A stretch of DNA of 64,000 nt from Nostoc piscinale CENA21 (GTDB lineage Bacteria; Cyanobacteriota; Cyanobacteriia; Cyanobacteriales; Nostocaceae), in contig NZ_CP012036.1 in assembly GCF_001298445.1 (NCBI RefSeq), positions 6,821,525-6,885,524 of the forward strand. Direction: 5' to 3'. The notes below the pieces were generated by a model, which did not search any database, was not told the DNA's origin, and saw nothing but the letters and a program-made list of their open reading frames with translations. The translations under genes were made by a program, and so were the position numbers. Every line of letters begins with the position of its first letter. Position 1 is the stretch's first letter. Of this stretch, positions 54,101 to 61,481 are shown in pieces.

Positions 54101-56567
54101 TTTGATCAATGAAATATTTAGATTGAGCAAAATTAGTATTTAAATACTCTGATTCTGCTAAAGATTCATAGATTTGCAGAGTCAATTCATATTGATTTTG
54201 CCAGCAATTTTCTGTGAGGAGCGTTAAACCTGTGTTTAAATAACTCACAGCCGCCGAGTATGCGGTAGCCACTTTGGCTTTATGTCCCGCCCGCAAGTTT
54301 AACTCGGCTAATTTTTGTCTTGGGGATGCTTCTGTAATTAATTCAATGCCAATATTTAATTGATTGACAATATCAAAAATCCTGGAGTCTAACTCTGATT
54401 CTAGGGTATTATTTAAAATTAATTCCCCAATTTTGCGGTGAGTTGCTTGTTTTTGCAGGTCAGGAATTAAAGAGTAAGCAGCTTGTTGGACGCGATCATG
54501 TAAAAATTTATAAGTTAAATTCTCAATTTTGTGGTTGTTTTGATTTGCTTGTTCGTGGCTGAGATAAAATTTATAAACTTCACTTTGGGGCAGAATTAAC
54601 CCTTCTTGTAAAGCTTTCCACAAAGCTGTCGCCGCTTCCATTTGTAATTGTTCCGAAACAATTGCTAAGGTAGCTAAATCAAATTGATTGCCAATACAAG
54701 CAGCTAACTTGAGAATATGTTGAGTTTCATCAGGCAATTTTTGTAATTGCTGCGCCATAAACTCAACCACATCATCGGTGAGAGATAAGGCATTAATTTG
54801 AGCAATATCACATTCCCAATAGCCTTGTTCACGGTTAAATTTAATTTCTCCATCTTCGTGTAAGGCTTTGAGAAATTGGGTGATGAAAAAGGGATTGCCT
54901 TTGGTTTTACGGATAATTAATTCTGTCAGGGGGAGCGATCGCTCAGTTGTACAATGCAGTGTATCGGCAATTAACTGATTGGTGTCACTCACAGTTAGAG
55001 GTGCAAGAGTAATTGTATTTACGGTTCTGCCAACTTGCTGGAGTTCCGCAACTGTTAATATTAACGGGTGGGTAGGTGAAACTTCATTATCTCGATAAGC
55101 CCCCAACAATAACAGATAATTTTTATCTGCCATCAACAGTTTAATTAATTGCAAAGATGCGGAATCTGCCCATTGCAAATCATCAATGAACATCACTAAT
55201 GGATGTTCGGCGGTGGTAAAGACGGCAATAAATTTCTGAAATAATAAGTTAAATCTGTTTTGGGCGGCTGTTCCCGATAATTCTGGTGCAGGTGGTTGTT
55301 TACCAATGACTCTTTCGAGTTCTGGCATAACTTCAATTAAAACTTGTCCATTGTCGCCCAAGGCCGCGAGAATTTTGCTACGCCATTGATTTAATTTGGT
55401 ATCTGATTCGGATAATAACTGCCCAATCAAATCGCGCAAAGCTTGGACAAACGCTAATAAGGGAATATTTCGATTGAACTGGTCAAATTTACCTTTGATG
55501 AAATAGCCTTGCTGGCGGGTGATGGGTTTATGCACTTCGTTGACGACGGCGGTTTTCCCAATTCCCGAAAATCCCGCAACCAGCATCATTTCAGATGTAC
55601 CGTTAGCAACCCGTTCAAAGGCTTGCAAGAGGCTGATCACTTCGGCTCCGCGTCCGTAGAGTTTTTCGGGAATAAGAAAGCGATCGCAAATATCCCGTTG
55701 TCCAATGGCAAAATTAGTAATTGTACCAGTATGTTGTAATTGCTGAGTGCAAGTTTCTAAATCATGCTTTAATCCCAAAGCACTTTGATATCTATCTTCG
55801 GCGTTTTTCGCCATTAATTTCATCACAATATCTGCAATTACCTGGGGAATATCTACTTTGTTACCCAAAATTAATGTTCTAGCAATGTGACAATGTACTA
55901 ACTCCATTGGGTCATCGCAGATAAACGGTAAAGTCCCCGTCAACAGTTCATAAAAAGTCACACCCAAAGAATAAAAATCACTGCGGTAATCAATACCCCG
56001 GTTCATTCTCCCGGTTTGTTCTGGGGAAATATAAGCAAGTGTGCCTTCTAAAACATTGGGACTTTTGATTTCTTGAGTTTCTCGCGGTAACAGGGAAGCA
56101 ATGCTAAAGTCAATTAATTGTACCTGCTTGCTGTAGGGATGAATCAGAATATTAGCAGGTTTGATATCCTTGTGGATAACACGGTGTTGATGTAAATCGT
56201 GGAGAATATTACTGAGTTGAATAGCGATCGCTAAAAATTCTGCTAAAGAAAGAGTCGTGGTTTTGATATATTCCCGCAGAGCGATCGCTCCTGTATCCGG
56301 CATCACTAAAATATAACCATGCCCATAAGTCTCTAATGACAAGGGACAAATAATACCCGGAATTTGCAGATTTTTGCTAATCGTGTATTGGTTACGAAAT
56401 TGCAATAACTCGTGAAAACTGGGATATTCGGAAGTGAGAAGTTTGATGACTACTGGCAGTTGATCAAATTGACGGATAGCGCGATATACTCTGGTTCTAG
56501 AACCTGCATACAATTGAGAGCTAATTTGATATCCAGGAATGACGGGTGTCTGAAACTCAGTAGTCAT
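51195..56567 (-). CDS. Giant Ser/Thr kinase - AAA ATPase - GAF - histidine kinase fusion (HstK type), copy 2
   Basis: 1790 residues with the same order as copy 1: Ser/Thr kinase (about 10-280), AAA_16-type ATPase (Walker A GFSGIGKT near 335), TPR-like helices, GAF, then the histidine kinase (H-box LVAGVAHEVNNP near 1537; N-box NILANAIDMF; G1 DNGKG; G2 GTGLGLAIARQI). The catalytic loop is intact (HKDIKPANI, Asp 134); the DFG position reads DFS, as in copy 1. It should be active at both ends, sensing through GAF and perhaps the ATPase. There is no membrane segment, so it is cytoplasmic. Ligand and targets are unknown. Confidence 0.95.
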   Translation of the reverse strand: MTTEFQTPVIPGYQISSQLYAGSRTRVYRAIRQFDQLPVVIKLLTSEYPSFHELLQFRNQYTISKNLQIPGIICPLSLETYGHGYILVMPDTGAIALREYIKTTTLSLAEFLAIAIQLSNILHDLHQHRVIHKDIKPANILIHPYSKQVQLIDFSIASLLPRETQEIKSPNVLEGTLAYISPEQTGRMNRGIDYRSDFYSLGVTFYELLTGTLPFICDDPMELVHCHIARTLILGNKVDIPQVIADIVMKLMAKNAEDRYQSALGLKHDLETCTQQLQHTGTITNFAIGQRDICDRFLIPEKLYGRGAEVISLLQAFERVANGTSEMMLVAGFSGIGKTAVVNEVHKPITRQQGYFIKGKFDQFNRNIPLLAFVQALRDLIGQLLSESDTKLNQWRSKILAALGDNGQVLIEVMPELERVIGKQPPAPELSGTAAQNRFNLLFQKFIAVFTTAEHPLVMFIDDLQWADSASLQLIKLLMADKNYLLLLGAYRDNEVSPTHPLILTVAELQQVGRTVNTITLAPLTVSDTNQLIADTLHCTTERSLPLTELIIRKTKGNPFFITQFLKALHEDGEIKFNREQGYWECDIAQINALSLTDDVVEFMAQQLQKLPDETQHILKLAACIGNQFDLATLAIVSEQLQMEAATALWKALQEGLILPQSEVYKFYLSHEQANQNNHKIENLTYKFLHDRVQQAAYSLIPDLQKQATHRKIGELILNNTLESELDSRIFDIVNQLNIGIELITEASPRQKLAELNLRAGHKAKVATAYSAAVSYLNTGLTLLTENCWQNQYELTLQIYESLAESEYLNTNFAQSKYFIDQTLLLARQPLDKIKVYEIQILAYTAQNQLLEAINTGREALNLLGVDFPEDCDFETMIAQHQQLKTILGDRPIESLANLPILQAPDQLAAMRILVGLFASVYLAKPQLLPLKIFTMVKICIQSGNSPQAAIAYSLYGLFLCATGEIERGYQFGQLATIILERLQAKELTSKVNLTFALFIKHWRDSLRSTLPVFLSGLTSGLEHGDLEYVGYCANCYCQFLFWTGEHLETAEAEADKYCLLIEDIKQEASLIWANTWRQTVINLRGKAENVMILVGKSFDETVTLPALIQSRNVNGICYVYLAKLLLCYLFGEIETAREYANKFEEYEQGAAGLLITPLKNFYQSLSLLSEYSSPDTLTTTVDLEKVAKNQQSMQIWAAHAPANYLHKFQLIEAETYRVLGKYYQAGDLYDRAIALAQANGYLQEQALAYELAAKFYLAWGKEKIAATYMQEAYYCYAHWGAEAKTKDLESRYSNLLRPIFQQATAILNPLETLAAVTSSHVSIHNATTASSNTSLNLALDFAAIIKASQSLSSTIQLDDLLSQLTQIILQNSGADHCALMLPNREGIWQVRAIATTDTTELCAEPLENNPDVPVKLIQYVKNTQEVVVIDNLKTDLPVIGNYLTQRQPKSVLCLPILNQGNLIGILYLKNQSSSGVFTSDRILILNFLCTQAAISLENARLYHQAQEYAQQLEQSQLQIVQNEKMASLGNLVAGVAHEVNNPIGFLYGSIRNAQEYTQDLIGHLELYQQYYSEPADPIHKNAQNIDLEFLIEDLPKLLHSMTEATERIKSISNSLRTFSRADTVNKVIANIHDGIDSTLMILKYRLKANEQRPAINVQQEYGHIPEIECFPGQLNQVFMNILANAIDMFDEMAQTRTFAELQTHPQEITIRTYVTTNQVYIHIRDNGKGMSADVTSRIFDHLFTTKGVGKGTGLGLAIARQIVEEKHGGKITVSSVLGEGTEFIIQLSV

Positions 56568-56979
56568 TGATATATACCTCTAGTTTCTTTGGGTGGTTGC
56601 TTCTCTACATGGATGAAACCACGCGCAGCAAGTTTAGATAAGCTTAGTATTCCCATTTGTTAGAGTTAGAATCACTAATACTTAGCTAAAGAAATCATTA
56701 ACTACTGAATTGAGTAATCAGGCAATATAGCATTCCTATTTGATATGTGAACAACACAGACAACAGAGACAAGGAGGACAGAGTAGACAAGGAAGCAAGA
56801 TGTTTGTCAATCATTTAGGATTGCTATATCCGATCAGCCTTGGACGCTGATATCCATTCTTTAAAATGTGACAATACACCATAATTCAGAATTTAGATTT
56901 CCAAACTGCTATAGCAGTAGCCAAGGTTTTGAGGATATCAGTAAACCACTTTTAATTGTGTCACCTGTCACCTCCTATA
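56568..56979. other. Intergenic region upstream of kinase copy 2
   Basis: A gap of about 410 bases holding the kinase promoter side. A purine-rich stretch with AACACAGACAACAGAGAC and AAGGAGGACAGAG units lies at about 56752-56785. TAGCTAAAG-like A/T tracts and a short TCACCTGTCACCTCC lie near its right end. No gene or clear box is supported. Confidence 0.35.
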
Positions 56980-57440
56980 TAATTGGCAGTGAAATTACGA
57001 ATTCTTTTCCCTCTCGTAAAATCGAATTAACCGTGATTTTACCGTTATGTTATTATTCGACAATTTGATGCGCGATCGCTAATATCTAAACCAATTGATA
57101 CACCACCACAAACCTCACCATTTGTATCTAACATTGGGACATTAAACCATTCACAAGTAATCTGTCGACCATCTTTAGTAATATTTTGTTAATCGCATGA
57201 GAACTGCCATTTTGATTCAAAATTGCAGTAGCAACATCATCTACATAAGCGGGATATTCTTTAGGAATAATTATACGCAAATGCTTGCCTAAAGTTTCTG
57301 TTTGTGTATAGCCAAATAATTTTTCGAGGGCTGGGTTCCAATGTTGAAATTTAAACTTGGTATTCCACTCTAAGATAGCGACTGGTGTTTGTTGAATGAT
57401 GATTTGCAATCTTTGTTGAGATTTTTCTAACTCCCATCTT
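56980..57440 (-). pseudogene. Histidine-kinase remnant: PAS domain fused to the last residues of the ATPase domain
   Basis: The minus strand reads ELEKSQQRLQIIIQQTPVAI into a PAS domain (FKFQHWNPALEKLFGYTQTE). A one-base loss in an A run near 57185-57190 breaks the frame. In the next frame the PAS domain continues EWFNVPMLDTNGEVCGG to GLDISDR. There, at the HIP1 octamer 57072-57079, it passes into AIAHQIVE, two stop codons, then HNGKITVNSILREGKEFVIS, the end of a histidine kinase. The HisKA and most of the ATPase domain are gone. The gene is dead by deletion, frameshift and stops. Confidence 0.85.
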
Positions 57441-57545
57441 TAGATAGATTTTGTAAGAATTTTAAGAGCTATGGTAGTATGCCCTTAAAGAAGTGATAAA
57501 CCAAGCATTATTTAATACTCTTTAAAACATGAGCGCGAATTTACT

Positions 57546-57750
57546 GTGAGCTTATATATTTACTTTTTCCGTCACGGACAAACAGAATGCAGCCACAATA
57601 ATGCTTTTTGTGGTTCCATAAACTCTGAACTCACTCCCGAAGGCTTGGAGACCACAACTACGTGATGGTTTAAAAGAAATCAATTACGATCAGTGGGAAA
57701 GTAAAACCCCAAAGACTATTGCAAAGTTTACCTGGAACTTAATGCCATGA
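57546..57750 (+). pseudogene. Phosphoglycerate-mutase/histidine-phosphatase family remnant
   Basis: From a GTG at 57546 the frame reads SLYIYFFRHGQTECSHNNAF and SELTPEGLE, the N-terminal RHG phosphatase motif, then stops after ETTTT. In another frame LRDGLKEINYDQWESKTPKT follows, from the middle of the same family, and ends at the TGA 57748-57750. The section between and everything after are missing. The last codons overlap the start of the aspartoacylase-like gene (ATGA). Confidence 0.78.
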
Positions 57751-58877
57751 TTCCGCAGATTGAAAATATATTTTTACGGCAAATGGCCTCTGGCGATCGC
57801 CTATCTTTACAAGTTTATAAATTTGTTGGCGCTCATCCAGGCAAAAAGGTCTACATTCAATCTAACTTACACGGTGCAGAAATTTCTGGTAACGCCGTTA
57901 TTCACCAACTCATAGAATTTTTCCTGACTCTCAATGATACCGATTTAGTCGGAGAAATTTGGCTAGTTCCAGTGTGTAATCCAATGGGAACCAATGAACG
58001 CGCACAACATTTTTCGCCGGGAAGACACTGTGTTTACGAAGCTAGAGACTGGAACCGGATTTTTTGGGATTATGAAAAAGTAGCTGAAGATTTAACAGAA
58101 TTTGCTCAATCACAATTGCAACTTGAGCAAGACACTATTCGCCAAAATTATTTGCTAAGAATTAAACAGGAATTTGCCAAAATACTAGAGCGTATTCATT
58201 CAGCCAGTAGTTTGCCTTATACTGATCAATTTAGTTATCAACTGCAAAGCCTGAGTTTAGATGCAGATTACGTGATTGACTTACACAGTTCCACAAATCA
58301 AGGTTTAGACTATATATATTATTTCCGCGATCGCCAAAATAGTGCCGAATATTTTCTCCTCGATTATGGCATTTTACTAGATAAATATGATGGCGATGCT
58401 TTTGATGAAGCATTTATCAAACCTTGGTTAGCATTAGAAGCAATTTTTGCGAGTTTAGGCAGAAAAATTCAATTTGACATTGAAGCTTGTACATTAGAAT
58501 TAGGTGCAGGAATGCAGATAAATCCTCATTCAGTTACTAAAGGTATGGAAGGGGTAAAAAATTATTTAGTCCAGAAAGGTATTCTCAAATCTGCTAACTT
58601 AAACCACGCAGCTAGAGCAAATCATGTTATGGCTGTTTTCCACAGCAGTAACAGAACTAAATATTATGCGATCGCTGGTGGGATGATTCAATCGAGAGTC
58701 GCATTAGGTAGTGTCGTTAAAGTCGGAGATAGGCTTTATCAAATTATTAGTTTTAACAAAGCAGGTGGATTGCCAAAATTAATTGATATCTATGCTGAAC
58801 ACGATGGATTAATTTATGATGTGGCGACCAATCAAGCTGTAAATCAAGGAGAATTTGTCTTAGGAATTATTTATTAA
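57747..58877 (+). CDS. Succinylglutamate desuccinylase/aspartoacylase-family (M14-like) hydrolase
   Basis: A 376-residue zinc-dependent amidohydrolase-like protein. The zinc ligands are in IQSNLHGAEISGNA (H-x-x-E) and DLHSS (third His, near residue 180). Asn/Arg in RDWNRIFWDYE fit substrate binding. The C-terminal beta domain (VALGSVVKVGDRLYQI, AEHDGLIYDV) has the GxVxxGdxl barrel of the family. The substrate, probably an N-acyl amino acid or similar amide, is unknown. It starts inside the end of a dead gene, so it may lack its native promoter; a later start is not obvious. Confidence 0.85.
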   Translation: MIPQIENIFLRQMASGDRLSLQVYKFVGAHPGKKVYIQSNLHGAEISGNAVIHQLIEFFLTLNDTDLVGEIWLVPVCNPMGTNERAQHFSPGRHCVYEARDWNRIFWDYEKVAEDLTEFAQSQLQLEQDTIRQNYLLRIKQEFAKILERIHSASSLPYTDQFSYQLQSLSLDADYVIDLHSSTNQGLDYIYYFRDRQNSAEYFLLDYGILLDKYDGDAFDEAFIKPWLALEAIFASLGRKIQFDIEACTLELGAGMQINPHSVTKGMEGVKNYLVQKGILKSANLNHAARANHVMAVFHSSNRTKYYAIAGGMIQSRVALGSVVKVGDRLYQIISFNKAGGLPKLIDIYAEHDGLIYDVATNQAVNQGEFVLGIIY

Positions 58878-59083
58878 TTTGTTGCAGAAGTCCGAATCAA
58901 TTAGTGGGTAATTCAAAGCCGCCACTGTCTTGAAAAGTTTGCTCAAGTCGGGCATTGTCCGCCCACGCAGCTTTTCGCTAATTGAAGACTACTAAATCAA
59001 AGATTTAATGAGTGTCTTAAACCCACTTATTCATTAGCAATTTGGACAGAATTAAATTCTGAATTCTGGCTACTGACTCCTGA

Positions 59084-59126
59084 GAGGCTGTCTCTAAAGA
59101 AATGTAAAAAGAGCGAAGTCAGACAG
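59084..59126 (+). repeat. Left terminal inverted repeat
   Basis: 43 bases starting GAGGCTGTCTCTAAAG. They match the reverse complement of 60291-60333 with differences only at positions 21 (G/T) and 32 (G/A). Confidence 0.88.
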
Positions 59127-59250
59127 CCAATATCGTCGCCTGAGTAAAGATTATGAACTTTTACCCGAAATGAGCGAATCTATAATTAACACAGTCATAA
59201 TTCGTTTAATGTTAAAACGACTGGTGAAGTCTTATTTGCTCACTTCATAA
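59125..59250 (+). pseudogene. C-terminal fragment of an IS5-type transposase
   Basis: The frame reads SQYRRLSKDYELLPEMSESI, then INTVIIRLMLKRLV, and stops at 59248-59250. This is the C-terminal end typical of IS5-family DDE transposases (RRLSKDYE...LP..SE). It begins directly at the inner edge of the left inverted repeat, so everything upstream in the gene has been deleted. Confidence 0.72.
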
Positions 59251-59274
59251 TCATTTACAAACAGCGTCTAAAGA

Positions 59275-60132
59275 ATGCCAAAAGTTAGCGTCATTATTCC
59301 CACCTATCAGCGATCGCATCTGGTTGGTCAAGCAATTGAAAGCGTTTTAGCTCAGACCTACTGCAATTACGAAATCATCGTAGTCAATGATGGCTCTACT
59401 GACAACACTGAAGAAATTCTGGCTCAGTATGCGGATCAAGTTATTGCCATTCATCAAGACAATCGGGGAACAGCAGCAGCGAGAAATGCCGGGATACGAG
59501 TTTCTCAAGGGCAGTACCTTGCTTTTTTAGATGATGATGATCTTTGGGAACCGCAAAAACTGGAAAAGCAAATTCCTCTATTGGAAACTGATTCCAGTAT
59601 AGGTCTAGTCTACACCGATATGGTGATCTTTAATGAAGCAGGAATACTGCCAGGAACCTATCTCAATGGTTTTGTTCCGCCTCAAACTGTTACTCCTTTG
59701 ACTCTACTGCATGGCAACTTTTTTCCCATGCCCACGATTATCATCCGTCGGGTATGTTGGGAGCAGCTCGGTGGTTTTGATGAAAGTTTGCGTTCCTCAG
59801 AAGATTATGACCTTTGGCTAAGGATTGTCGAGGAATGGGCAGTAGGCTATGTAAATGAACCACTGGCACGCTATTGTCGTCATTCTGAAAACAGCAAACA
59901 GTTAAGTCAAAATACAGAAACGATGCTACTAACAACTCTCTGCGTTAAAGAGGCAGCATTTCAGCGCAATCCATATCTGCAACGCTTGCAACCGAAGTAC
60001 CGTGATTCTTGTCTGCGTCCAGAATACTTAGAACTAGCAAACTTCTACACCCAAAATGGTGATTTGGCAAAGGCAAAGGCGGTGTTAGACCGCTATCAGC
60101 CAGATAAATCGGTAAAAGAACTCAATACCTGA
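59275..60132 (+). CDS. Family 2 glycosyltransferase carried within an inverted-repeat element
   Basis: A 285-residue GT-A enzyme. VSVIIPTYQRSHLVGQAIES opens the nucleotide-binding fold, VVNDGSTDNTEEIL is the first Asp site, LAFLDDDDLWEPQ the DxD metal site, and GGFDESLRSSEDYDLWLRI the acceptor/base region (E-D). It is full length and intact with no membrane segment. It adds a sugar to a surface polysaccharide or glycolipid. It is flanked by transposase fragments and 43-bp inverted repeats, which suggests it arrived or moves as a passenger. Confidence 0.92.
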   Translation: MPKVSVIIPTYQRSHLVGQAIESVLAQTYCNYEIIVVNDGSTDNTEEILAQYADQVIAIHQDNRGTAAARNAGIRVSQGQYLAFLDDDDLWEPQKLEKQIPLLETDSSIGLVYTDMVIFNEAGILPGTYLNGFVPPQTVTPLTLLHGNFFPMPTIIIRRVCWEQLGGFDESLRSSEDYDLWLRIVEEWAVGYVNEPLARYCRHSENSKQLSQNTETMLLTTLCVKEAAFQRNPYLQRLQPKYRDSCLRPEYLELANFYTQNGDLAKAKAVLDRYQPDKSVKELNT

Positions 60133-60172
60133 ACCAAAAAAAGAGTATGAAGAGAGAGGGCTGACGTAGTAG

Positions 60173-60286
60173 AGTTATTGGACGTACTTGGTATTAGATG
60201 GTCATTTTGGTAACAACAATGGTTTGCAGATGGCACGTCTTGTCAACTTGCACATAATTTCTAAGTTACGGCATGATTCAGCATGA
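60173..60286 (+). pseudogene. Internal fragment of a second DDE transposase
   Basis: The 37-residue frame contains YLVLDGHFGNNNGLQMARLV and HIISKLRHDSA, closed by a TGA. LDGHFGN followed by ISKLRHDSALYF-like sequence is recalled from cyanobacterial DDE transposases, with the Asp as a catalytic residue. It lacks both ends of the gene. It does not join to the fragment at 59125-59250, which belongs to a different region or family. Confidence 0.68.
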
Positions 60287-60290
60287 GTGA

Positions 60291-60333
60291 CTGTCTGACT
60301 TTGCTCTTTTTAAATTTCTTTAGAGACAGCCTC
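60291..60333 (-). repeat. Right terminal inverted repeat
   Basis: Reverse complement of the left repeat with 41 of 43 bases identical. The outer end reads GACAGCCTC, then TGA in the flank. Confidence 0.88.
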
Positions 60334-60363
60334 TGAATCCTATTTTGATGATGGCAGAAGTTT

Positions 60364-61371
60364 ATGAAAGCTTACGAAATCCAAAGTAATGCCGGCATTG
60401 ATGCTTTAAAATTAGTCGATCGCCCGCAACCCGAACCCGCAGCCAGACAAGTTCTCATTAAGGTAAGAGCCACATCTTTAAATTATCGTGACTTGCTAGT
60501 AACTGAGGGCAACTACGGTTCTAAATTGACATATCCACTGATTCCGATGTCTGATGGTGCGGGGGAAGTTGTCGCCGTGGGTGAAGGTGTCACAAGAGTA
60601 AAAACAGGCGATCGCGTCGCCGGGATTTTTTTCCAAACTTGGATTGACGACTCCCCAACCAGACAGAAAATGAAGTCTGATTTAGGTGGTAGCATTGACG
60701 GAATGCTGGCTGAATACGTTGTGCTAGACCAAGATGGGCTAGTAATTTTACCTGATCACCTCTCCTACACCCAAGCAGCCACTTTACCCTGCGCTGCTGT
60801 CACCGCTTGGCACGCTTTGGTTACAAAAGGTAACATCTGCGCCAATCACACTATATTATTACTGGGTACTGGCGGAGTTTCGATATTTGCCCTTCAGTTT
60901 GCCAAACTCCACAATGCAAAAGTCATCATTACTTCCAGCAGCGATGAGAAATTAGCACGCGCCAAACAACTAGGTGCTGATGAAATTATCAACTACAAAA
61001 CCACACCAAATTGGGAAAGGCAAGTTTACGAGTTAACAAATCGCGTTGGTGTAGATCACGTCATCGAAGTGGGAGGTGCGGGGACTTTACCACAATCACT
61101 CCAAGCCACCAGAATTGGCGGGCGTGTGAGCTTAATCGGTGTGCTGACAAGAGGTGGTGACATTGATCCTATGCCCATATTAGCTAAAAGTCTTACCCTA
61201 CAGGGCATTTATGTAGGCAGTCGAGAAATGTTTGAAATCATGAATCAAGCAATATCTCACCATCAAATCTTACCCATAATTGATTCTGTTTTTCCATTCA
61301 CCGCCGCCCCAGAAGCTTATCGCTATCTCAAAACTGCCGCCCACTTTGGTAAAGTCATCATTGAAATTTAA
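60364..61371 (+). CDS. Zinc-independent MDR-type alcohol dehydrogenase/quinone oxidoreductase
   Basis: A 335-residue medium-chain dehydrogenase/reductase. The N-terminal GroES-like domain has SLNYRDLLVTEGNYGSK and LIPMSDGAGEVVAVGEGV. The cofactor domain has the NAD(P) motif LLLGTGGVSIFALQFAKL and VDHVIEVGGAGTL. Catalytic zinc ligands are not all present (Asn-Tyr-Arg-Asp in place of the Cys site), which suggests a quinone-oxidoreductase-like enzyme. It lies directly after the inverted-repeat element and 110 bases before arsM; a link to arsenic metabolism is unproven. Confidence 0.9.
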   Translation: MKAYEIQSNAGIDALKLVDRPQPEPAARQVLIKVRATSLNYRDLLVTEGNYGSKLTYPLIPMSDGAGEVVAVGEGVTRVKTGDRVAGIFFQTWIDDSPTRQKMKSDLGGSIDGMLAEYVVLDQDGLVILPDHLSYTQAATLPCAAVTAWHALVTKGNICANHTILLLGTGGVSIFALQFAKLHNAKVIITSSSDEKLARAKQLGADEIINYKTTPNWERQVYELTNRVGVDHVIEVGGAGTLPQSLQATRIGGRVSLIGVLTRGGDIDPMPILAKSLTLQGIYVGSREMFEIMNQAISHHQILPIIDSVFPFTAAPEAYRYLKTAAHFGKVIIEI

Positions 61372-61481
61372 ATTCACACTTCATACTTTCTCTCTCAGGA
61401 TAAATTCATTTAGGCGATACTTAGTTATATTAGGATGCACAGAGTTGAGTATTCCCGAAAACACCTAATATCCAGACTGTT

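Larger units (their letters stand above)
59084..60333. mobile_element. 1250-bp element with 43-bp terminal inverted repeats carrying a glycosyltransferase
   Basis: The left end (59084-59126) begins GAGGCTGTCTCTAAAGAAAT and ends AAGTCAGACAG. The right end (60291-60333) is its reverse complement with 41 of 43 bases identical. Both ends are flanked by TGA, a possible 3-bp target duplication. Removing the element rejoins ACTCC-TGA-ATCC, a typical local repeat. Inside are the tail of one transposase (59125-59250), an intact glycosyltransferase (59275-60132) and a piece of a second transposase (60173-60286). No complete transposase is present, so it cannot move by itself. Confidence 0.82.

Noticed and set aside
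44095..56567. Many open frames on the plus strand opposite the giant kinases
   Set aside because: They are shadows of the minus-strand genes, with low-complexity translations and no domain signal.
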